Source: a virus
IMG/VR virus record: IMGVR_UViG_3300023210_000094
Location: 1 to 37,997 of that record
Length of the DNA stretch: 37,997 nucleotides
Strand: one strand, 5' to 3'
How positions within the stretch are numbered: the first letter of the stretch is position 1; each line of letters begins with the position of its first letter. A program made the position numbers and the translations under genes. Positions 31,892 to 37,997 of the stretch are shown here, one piece after another. Below the pieces are notes generated by a model. That model saw only the letters and a program-made list of their open reading frames with translations. It had not been told where the DNA came from and made no database searches.

Positions 31892-32869
31892 CTATTCTTG
31901 GATAAAGGACTCTTTGATAATTTCTAAATTATCTTCGTTGACTTCTGATAAGTCAGGTGGGATGATATTAAATCGTATAATATAATTACCGAGTATGCCT
32001 GCGCTAGACATGATACCTTGGTCCTTTATATTGAATTTTAAATCATTTAGCTTCTTAGGTGTAGATATCTCAGCATCATATGATTTATCTAATAATGTTG
32101 TGATACTTATTTTATCACCTTCGAATAATGTTTTATACAGAGGAATGTCTATAAATTGAATAACATTTTCATCCTCAAGTTCCATATCTTCTGGAACATT
32201 TATTTTTAAAGTTAAGTAATAATCTCCAACTAATAATACCGTTTCCGGATCTCCCCATATATTAGCACGCTGGAATATATCTTCATGACCTAGTTTTTCT
32301 AGTTTCATCTTTATAAAATATACACTTCCTACTTTAAGAATTGTCGTATGTTTCTTTCTTAGATCTAAATGAATATTTAGAGTCTTAGATAATTTATCCT
32401 TTTTAAAGCTACCATCAACCGTCCATCTATCGTAATTAACCTTAACTGATGTTCCTTGCATTAAATCCCTTAAGTCTACTTCTCTGTCTTCCTTTATATT
32501 AAGATGATCAGTAGTTGGCATTCTCGTTCCTCTTTCGCTATTGAATCCTCCTCGACGAGATGAATGTCTTCCTGTATTATTGAATCCTCCTTTAAATTCT
32601 TCTTTGCTAAAGTTATTTACCCAATCTTCAAATGATGTGCCATGTCTACCTCCATTAGATATAGGGTTCCTTGATAGATCATAGTCTTCTTTCTTTTTAG
32701 GATCTCCTAATACTCCATATGCTTCTGATATACTTTTAAACACATCTTCTGCTCCACTACTTGAATTAACATCGGGATGATATTGCTTTGACATAGCTCG
32801 ATATGCCCGTTTAATTTCCGCAGAAGTTGAAGTATTCTTTACTTCTAATATTTTGTAATAATCTTTCAA
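31892..32869 (-). CDS. DnaJ-like J-domain co-chaperone
   Basis: A 325-residue protein with a complete J domain at residues 1-65 (DYYKILEV, HPD at 31-33, FKSISEAYGVLGD, then YD). It is followed by a Gly/Arg-rich linker (about 70-115) and a C-terminal substrate-binding region resembling the beta-sandwich part of type II DnaJ/CbpA, without the zinc-finger cysteines. The HPD motif is needed to stimulate Hsp70, so it probably recruits host DnaK to fold phage proteins. The start is a TTG at 32869, since the J domain begins at the next codon and no ATG lies before residue 26. It is in the head gene cluster, upstream of the protease. Confidence 0.85.
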   Translation of the reverse strand: MKDYYKILEVKNTSTSAEIKRAYRAMSKQYHPDVNSSSGAEDVFKSISEAYGVLGDPKKKEDYDLSRNPISNGGRHGTSFEDWVNNFSKEEFKGGFNNTGRHSSRRGGFNSERGTRMPTTDHLNIKEDREVDLRDLMQGTSVKVNYDRWTVDGSFKKDKLSKTLNIHLDLRKKHTTILKVGSVYFIKMKLEKLGHEDIFQRANIWGDPETVLLVGDYYLTLKINVPEDMELEDENVIQFIDIPLYKTLFEGDKISITTLLDKSYDAEISTPKKLNDLKFNIKDQGIMSSAGILGNYIIRFNIIPPDLSEVNEDNLEIIKESFIQE

Positions 32870-32940
32870 AAATATATAAACTATAGTTATTTAATATTGT
32901 ATAAAAGAATTGATTACAGGTTTTAAAATTAATACACTAT

Positions 32941-33807
32941 ATGAGAATTAAAGTTTGCCAATTCAAGGCAAGTCCAATCGCAATGGCACCGGACGTGTTA
33001 TCTGACTGTATCAATAAGTATTCAACTGACTTTGTATCTCACGTATGCGGACCTCGTTCAATTAATCCTACGCCACAAGAAGGAACTGCATTATTACATT
33101 GTCATAACAAAATACCTGGAAATATTAGAGTTGCAAATAGGATAATACAATACCACAGTGAGCCATTTCAGGTTGATTTAAAGTCTCCAGTCAAAACGAG
33201 ATTGGTGATCGCTCAGTATCATGCGACACTTCCTGAATACAGAACATGTAAGCTAGTAAGAAACATTATAGACTTTAACGATCCTGTATATAATTATAAT
33301 AGGGTTGATAATAAAATTAGAATAGGATATTCTCCAAGTCGAACTACAAAGATGGGACAATGGCACGATAAGGGATACGAACCAACTATTAGAATATTAA
33401 ATTCGATTAAAGAAAAGTATCCAACTCTTGTTGACGTAGATGTAATACGTAAAGTTGGATTAAATGAATGTATTGAACGTAAATCTAAGTGCAACATTAT
33501 TATTGATGAATGTGTAACTTCAAGTTATCATAGATCAGGATTAGAAGGATTAGCTCTTGGTAAATTAACAATATGCTCATTGGATCCTGCAATTGAGAAC
33601 GTTATAGTGAAAGCAACTAAGACTCCAACTCACCCGTTTGTTAATGTGTGGATTAGAGATCTACAATCTAAACTTGAAGAATTAATAGATGGTGGAATCG
33701 ATCCTATTTTAGAAAACGGAAGAAACTCTAGACAATGGATGGAATCATATTGGAAACCGCAGGATATAATTAAAGAATTCGAAAATATTTACAAGAAATC
33801 AACATGA
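32941..33807 (+). CDS. Glycosyltransferase-like protein (GT-B type)
   Basis: A 288-residue protein that looks like a GT-B glycosyltransferase of the GT4 kind. It has a strand-helix repeated fold and, in the C-terminal half, DECVTSSYHRSGLEGLALGKLTI, a pattern like the donor-sugar ExxGxxxxEAxxxGxP motif of GT4 enzymes (here SGLEGLALGK). Similar proteins appear in phage and marine bacterial surface-sugar clusters. The first gene of a plus-strand operon, it lies 71 nt from the divergent DnaJ-like gene. It ends 4 nt into the next gene (ATGA). The substrate cannot be told from the sequence. Confidence 0.6.
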   Translation: MRIKVCQFKASPIAMAPDVLSDCINKYSTDFVSHVCGPRSINPTPQEGTALLHCHNKIPGNIRVANRIIQYHSEPFQVDLKSPVKTRLVIAQYHATLPEYRTCKLVRNIIDFNDPVYNYNRVDNKIRIGYSPSRTTKMGQWHDKGYEPTIRILNSIKEKYPTLVDVDVIRKVGLNECIERKSKCNIIIDECVTSSYHRSGLEGLALGKLTICSLDPAIENVIVKATKTPTHPFVNVWIRDLQSKLEELIDGGIDPILENGRNSRQWMESYWKPQDIIKEFENIYKKST

Positions 33808-34436
33808 ATATCATAAACACCGTGTTTGACAAAATATATTGCATTAATCTAGATTCTAGAACAGATAGATGGGAAAGATCTTATAACTTATTCAAACAAT
33901 TAGGAATAAATGTAACTCGATATTCGGCAAATCCAGGAACTGGATATAGTCATAATAAATTCATAAATAAAGGTGAACATGGATGCTTATTAAGCCACAT
34001 GGAAGTGATGCAAGAAGCGGAATCTAACAATCTAGGCAATATCCTTATTTTAGAAGACGATATTGAATTTGTAAGAGGATTCACGGGTAAATTTGAAGAA
34101 TTATGGGACAATACGCCGACGGATTGGGATTTATTATACCTAGGAGCAAATAATCAAGGAACACTTAACGAAAAAGCTCCAAATATTTATAGAGCAGATA
34201 AACTACTCACAACTAGTAGTTATGCCGTGAATTCTACCACTCGTAAGTTGCTAATCAGTGAAATTAGACGTATGGATGTTCCTGTTGATAATATATTTAC
34301 ACGAGTTCAAGCTAGAGTTAACTGCTACTTATATAAACCATACATTACTTACCAAAGAGAAGGATTCAGTGATATCCGAGGAGGATTTCGTAACTACGAT
34401 AGAGTTCTTAGAAAATACAGCACCGATCATGAATAA
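33804..34436 (+). CDS. GT25-family glycosyltransferase
   Basis: A 210-residue protein with the GT25 (LPS biosynthesis) pattern: INLDSRTDRWERS (14-26), an opening strand with Asp/Arg; GCLLSHMEVMQEA (59-71); and ILILEDDIEF (79-88), whose EDD contributes the metal-binding triad. Later, VDNIF and a Tyr/Gly-rich end fit the rest of the domain. GT25 enzymes add galactose or similar sugars to LPS cores. It overlaps both neighbours. Confidence 0.82.
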   Translation: MNIINTVFDKIYCINLDSRTDRWERSYNLFKQLGINVTRYSANPGTGYSHNKFINKGEHGCLLSHMEVMQEAESNNLGNILILEDDIEFVRGFTGKFEELWDNTPTDWDLLYLGANNQGTLNEKAPNIYRADKLLTTSSYAVNSTTRKLLISEIRRMDVPVDNIFTRVQARVNCYLYKPYITYQREGFSDIRGGFRNYDRVLRKYSTDHE

Positions 34437-35040
34437 AAAATTAGTAGACTTCCATAACATACACGAAGGAGCGAAGATTGTCGTATGTGGGTGCGGAATG
34501 TCGCTCTTGGATTTTGAACCTCATCATAAAGATTTCATAACCATTGGGGTAAATGATGTGCCTCAATTATTTTCACCTACCTATAATTTAGTGACAGATC
34601 ATCCTAATAGATTCAATTCACATCGACAAAAGATAGTTAATGAAGGTGATTATAAACACCTATTCACATGTGTAGGAGGATGGAGGCATCCAAATATAAT
34701 TAACTTTGATTTAGGAGCAAAGGGAGCACCTAACTTAGCGGATCCTACTAAAGTTGATCACTTTCTAAATTCACCATACACTGGGATTAATATCGCATAT
34801 AAATTAGGAGCAAGGCAAATTGCAATAGTAGGAGTAGATTTTACAGATGGACATTTCTATTCAAAGAAAGATGGACCCCATTCCCTTTCAAGAATGAACT
34901 ACATAACTGATTTAGAATGGGGATATGATCACATTAAAAATGAGCTTAAAAAATTAGGAGCAGATTTATATAACTTAAGTTCAAGTAGTAAAATAGAATC
35001 TCTTCCAAAGATAAGTGTAGAAGAATTTAAAGCATTATGA
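34429..35040 (+). CDS. DUF115/GT42-like Rossmann protein
   Basis: A 203-residue protein with a Rossmann start, AKIVVCGCGMSLLDFE, then NDVPQLF and DHPNRFN, and a later IAIVGVDFTDGHFY. This order is like DUF115 and bacterial sialyltransferases (CstI/II, GT42: VCGNGPSL and a later strand-D motif). The next gene resembles CMP-sialic acid synthetase, which supports a role as a sialyltransferase-like enzyme. The family match is moderate. The long open frame reaches upstream to 34258, but I chose the ATG at 34429, which overlaps the preceding stop by 8 nt, because the conserved domain begins there. Confidence 0.5.
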   Translation: MNKKLVDFHNIHEGAKIVVCGCGMSLLDFEPHHKDFITIGVNDVPQLFSPTYNLVTDHPNRFNSHRQKIVNEGDYKHLFTCVGGWRHPNIINFDLGAKGAPNLADPTKVDHFLNSPYTGINIAYKLGARQIAIVGVDFTDGHFYSKKDGPHSLSRMNYITDLEWGYDHIKNELKKLGADLYNLSSSSKIESLPKISVEEFKAL

Positions 35041-35666
35041 AAATAATAATACCAGCAAGGGAAGGCTCCAAGGGACTCCCACATAAAAACCGTAAGCTAT
35101 TTAAGCATACCGCAGATATCATACCTGATGAGCTCAAAGGGGATGTGTATGTATATACAGACGATGCTGACATTCAAATAATGGCAGTTCAACGTAAATT
35201 TAATGTAATTAATAGATCGTTAGAATACGCTTCAGATTTTATATCAACTAAAGATTCACTCATCGATTGTATGGGAGATATTAATACCGAAGATGATGAG
35301 GTTATTATAATGCTATACTTAACATATCCTGAACGAACATGGGAGGAAGTTATGGACGCATATGAATTATATTCAATGACTAATGCGCCGTCACTATTAT
35401 GTAAGAAAGAAATAGATGTTTCTCCATTCCTAATATTAAAAAGAGAAGGATCCTTCGGCGGATCACAGTTATTTTACCATGATTTATATAGACGTCAAGA
35501 TTATCCTGACTGTTTTGAAATAAGTCATTATATTACAATGTTTAGAAAGGAAACGTTACATGGACTCAATAATAATATGTATAACATAGATACTATCTAC
35601 ATTGACATAGATAAAAATACAATTGATGTTGATACTAAAAAAGACCTAGATAAATTAAATGAGTAA
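35037..35666 (+). CDS. CMP-sialic acid synthetase-like nucleotidyltransferase
   Basis: A 209-residue protein with IIPAREGSKGLPHKNRKLF at its N-terminus, the signature of NeuA/KdsB-type cytidylyltransferases, which join CTP to an acidic sugar. TDDADI (around 41-46) is the next conserved strand. The length is close to NeuA (about 220). It probably activates a nonulosonic acid or a related sugar. The neighbours are glycosyltransferases, and the gene overlaps both. Confidence 0.72.
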   Translation: MKIIIPAREGSKGLPHKNRKLFKHTADIIPDELKGDVYVYTDDADIQIMAVQRKFNVINRSLEYASDFISTKDSLIDCMGDINTEDDEVIIMLYLTYPERTWEEVMDAYELYSMTNAPSLLCKKEIDVSPFLILKREGSFGGSQLFYHDLYRRQDYPDCFEISHYITMFRKETLHGLNNNMYNIDTIYIDIDKNTIDVDTKKDLDKLNE

Positions 35667-36456
35667 CTTTATTACAGTAAAAGACATTGGCCACTTTGGT
35701 AGATTGGGAAACCAGCTATTTCAGATTGCAGCCGCATTAGGATATTCTAAAATGTATGATATCCCAGCTAAATTCCCAAGATGGATTTGCAACTATGACA
35801 AACTGGATTTCGCACATTATTTTAAGAATAAATTAGATGAGACTCTTGTACCGTCTCAGATTTCTCATGTATTTAATGAGCCTGACTTCTCACATGCTAC
35901 AATCCCTAAGTTTGGAGTTGCAACTAATTTACATGGATATTTTCAATCTGATAAGTATTGGGAACATTGTGAAGATACTATAAGACATTATTTTGAACCT
36001 GCTGATTTTTTAGTGAATAATATTAATGAAAAGTATTCTAAAGAACTAAGTGGAAATCCATGTTCTATTCACATTAGACGTGGAGATTATGTTGGCAATG
36101 AATTTCATGATGTTTGTGATATTAATTATTACAACAAAGGTATTAAGATGATGAAAGAAAATGGAATTACTAAATTCTTAATATTTTCAGATGATATTGC
36201 ATGGTGTAAAACTCAATTTACAGGAGATAATGGATATAATTTTATCTTCATGGAAGGAAACGATGTTATCACTGATTTTATTGCAATGACTATGTGTAAG
36301 AATAATATTATTTGCAATAGTAGTTATTCATGGTGGGCAAGTTATTTAAATAATAATCCATCTAAAATAGTATATGCTCCATCTAAATGGTTCAGCGACA
36401 CTGCTAGTATTAAAAACTACGAAACCATTTACAGAAAGGACATTATAAAAATATAA
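35659..36456 (+). CDS. GT11 alpha-1,2-fucosyltransferase-like protein
   Basis: A 265-residue protein with the GT11 signatures: GRLGNQLFQIAAALGYS (14-30), HIRRGDYV, which binds GDP-fucose, and NSSYSWWASYLN in the C-terminal part. The family adds fucose in alpha-1,2 linkage to galactose or related residues of surface glycans. No GDP-fucose synthesis genes are visible in the window, so the donor would come from the host or elsewhere in the genome. It overlaps the upstream gene by 8 nt. Confidence 0.85.
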   Translation: MSNFITVKDIGHFGRLGNQLFQIAAALGYSKMYDIPAKFPRWICNYDKLDFAHYFKNKLDETLVPSQISHVFNEPDFSHATIPKFGVATNLHGYFQSDKYWEHCEDTIRHYFEPADFLVNNINEKYSKELSGNPCSIHIRRGDYVGNEFHDVCDINYYNKGIKMMKENGITKFLIFSDDIAWCKTQFTGDNGYNFIFMEGNDVITDFIAMTMCKNNIICNSSYSWWASYLNNNPSKIVYAPSKWFSDTASIKNYETIYRKDIIKI

Positions 36457-36463
36457 AGATACG

Positions 36464-37936
36464 ATGGAAAGATTAAACCTTAGAAATACAACATTCATTA
36501 TCCCACTTTACCTTGAAAGTGAGGATAGAAAACTAAATCTCCATATAACACTCGCTTACCTATCTAAGCATCTTGATACTAATATTATCATACTTGAACA
36601 TGATACAGTATCTAAAGTTCCTCAGATACTTGAGAACTTAAATTTAGACACTAACATTAAGTATGTATTCTCAGAGAATAAAGCTGGGAATGATATATTT
36701 CATAGAACTAGATTCCTAAATGAAATGTTAGATTTAGTAGAAACACAAGTCGTTGTTAACTACGACGTTGATATTTTATTAAGACCTGACGTATATTTCG
36801 AATGTCAAGAAAAAATATTAGATGGATCTGATTTAATATACCCATATTTCTGGGGAGATTCTCAATATCAAATCCATAGTCCAGGTCGACATACTATACA
36901 TACAACTAATGATATAGATTTAATTGCACCTCAACATATGGCAATTACTAGAAGTGAATATGGGCACTGTCAATTCTTTAGCACTAAATCATATCGTGAA
37001 GGTGGAATGGAAAATGAGAATTTTATCTCATATGGACCTGAAGATAAAGAGCGTGGATATCGATTTCAAAAGTTAGGATATAAAGTTGAATGGCTAAATA
37101 ATATGGTTTATCATATTGAACATAGTAGAGGAGTTAATAGTTCTAGTGCGAATCCTCATATGGCAAACAATAATAATTTCCTTAGTCAAGTTCAATCATA
37201 TACAGAAGGCGAACTTAGACATTATTATGATAACATTGGATATTTAAGTAAGTATTCAAATCAACACGTTGTACCTGAACTTATATCAGAACCTATTCCT
37301 GAGCCTTATGTTGAAGATGAAAAGAATATTGCTAATAAAATATTTCATGAAGAAGTACAGAGATGGTTTGAAGATGATGGAGATTTAACTCATAGATTAA
37401 GCTATGATCTTACTGATAATTCTAAGATTATTGATGTTGGTGGATACAGAGGAGAATGGGCAGCTGCTATGTTTGCTAATCATATGTGTAATATTGAAGT
37501 ATTTGAACCAGTCTCAGAATACTGGCAATTTATTCATAATAGATTCCTAAAGAATACTAAAATTATTGCACATAAATCCGGACTTAGCCATAAGACTGAG
37601 ACAATTGATATTGTAAAGAAATCCCAAGAATCATCTATGTTCATAGAAGCAGGTGATGATGTATTAGAAGCAATTTACATGTTGGATATAAACGATCATC
37701 TTGCTAATTGTGGAATAGTTGATCTGATTAAGATTAATATTGAAGGTTCTGAATATGATATATTTGAAAATATATCTGATGATAGTCTTAATAAACTAAA
37801 GAATATTCAAATACAATTTCATTCATTTGTAGACAATTGTATTACTAGACGAGACGCTATTAGAGAAAGATTAGCGATCACACATGATTGTACTTATTGT
37901 TACGATTTTGTTTGGGAAAATTGGAGACTTAAATAA
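36464..37936 (+). CDS. Glycosyltransferase-FkbM methyltransferase fusion
   Basis: A 490-residue two-domain protein. The first part (about 1-270) is a GT-A type glycosyltransferase: an opening TTFIIPLYLES strand, YDVDILLRPD with a DxD-type metal site, and MENENFISYGPEDKERGYRF, which is the galactosyltransferase-like ED motif. A Pro-rich linker (about 272-288) leads to an FkbM-type SAM methyltransferase (about 320-480): IIDVGGYRGEWAA (SAM loop), EVFEPVSEY and KINIEGSEYDIF. It could attach a sugar and O-methylate a sugar in the same step, a useful cap for a glycan chain. The next gene overlaps its stop by 1 nt (TAATG). Confidence 0.75.
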   Translation: MERLNLRNTTFIIPLYLESEDRKLNLHITLAYLSKHLDTNIIILEHDTVSKVPQILENLNLDTNIKYVFSENKAGNDIFHRTRFLNEMLDLVETQVVVNYDVDILLRPDVYFECQEKILDGSDLIYPYFWGDSQYQIHSPGRHTIHTTNDIDLIAPQHMAITRSEYGHCQFFSTKSYREGGMENENFISYGPEDKERGYRFQKLGYKVEWLNNMVYHIEHSRGVNSSSANPHMANNNNFLSQVQSYTEGELRHYYDNIGYLSKYSNQHVVPELISEPIPEPYVEDEKNIANKIFHEEVQRWFEDDGDLTHRLSYDLTDNSKIIDVGGYRGEWAAAMFANHMCNIEVFEPVSEYWQFIHNRFLKNTKIIAHKSGLSHKTETIDIVKKSQESSMFIEAGDDVLEAIYMLDINDHLANCGIVDLIKINIEGSEYDIFENISDDSLNKLKNIQIQFHSFVDNCITRRDAIRERLAITHDCTYCYDFVWENWRLK

Positions 37937-37997
37937 TGGAAATTCACGACCACAGTAAACCAGACATAATACAATTCGGATCATATAGAAGTGGATC
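37936..37997 (+). CDS. Partial gene, possibly sulfotransferase-like
   Basis: Only the first 20 or so residues are in the window. They read MEIHDHSKPDIIQFG and then SYRSGS. A strand followed by (F)G-x-x-RSGS resembles the phosphosulfate loop at the N-terminus of sulfotransferases (GxxRSGST). It belongs to the glycan operon. The call is weak because the sequence stops there. Confidence 0.4.
   Translation, partial: MEIHDHSKPDIIQFGSYRSG

Noticed and set aside
34258-34428. Longer start for the DUF115/GT42-like protein.
   Set aside because: It overlaps the GT25 gene by 179 nt, and the conserved domain begins only after the ATG at 34429.

Overview
This window is a stretch of the genome of an AT-rich T4-like myovirus (contractile-tailed phage). 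The assignment rests on a set of T4-type proteins: tail sheath (gp18), tail tube (gp19), prohead protease (gp21), major capsid protein (gp23), family B DNA polymerase (gp43), UvsX, the gp41 helicase, the gp46/gp47 recombination nuclease, a type II topoisomerase (gp39/60 and gp52) and a GroES-like co-chaperonin (gp31 role). Most starts lack a Shine-Dalgarno sequence and have an A-rich leader instead. This is known for Bacteroidota hosts, so a Bacteroidota (for example flavobacterial) host is my inference, not proven.

Layout. 1-265: end of a GroES-like gene, then a bidirectional terminator. 386-3733 (minus): a small late gene and a very large tail sheath gene. 4024-15689 (plus): the replication, recombination and nucleotide block, with a zinc-ribbon-like protein, the N-terminal half of a split DNA polymerase, UvsX, gp41, gp47, gp46, a dCMP hydroxymethylase-like protein and dCMP deaminase. 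15696-18080 (minus): a late tail cluster with a membrane-anchored GAF-like protein, a Cys/Asp-tailed protein, the tail tube and two small proteins. 18165-27319 (plus): a second replication and metabolism block with an Fe-S helicase, both topoisomerase subunits, a frameshifted DUF2493 gene, thymidylate synthase and small membrane proteins. 27320-32869 (minus): the head cluster, with a DnaJ-like chaperone, a protease-scaffold fusion, the major capsid protein and a downstream late gene. 32941-37997 (plus): a tightly overlapping operon of glycosyltransferases and sugar-activating enzymes.

How the genes work together. The minus-strand blocks are late structural genes. Several start just downstream of a T4-type late promoter core (TATAAATA or a one-base variant), and most carry a repeated leader element, AAAATAATC, 7-10 nt before the start codon. 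The plus-strand blocks provide DNA synthesis, recombination and nucleotide supply. The pair of a TS-fold protein with Asp at the base-selecting position and an ordinary thymidylate synthase suggests modified cytosine in the phage DNA. The last block could build a glycan on the virion, on the host surface or, less likely, on modified DNA.

The most unusual points are the nested protease-scaffold gene with eleven 14-residue repeats, the split polymerase whose C-terminal half is not in the window, the leader element, the glycan operon with a GT-FkbM fusion, the inverted repeat that frames a small membrane protein gene, and the single-base frameshift in the DUF2493 gene. No gap larger than about 300 bases lacks a gene, and I saw no tRNA gene, CRISPR array or insertion sequence.
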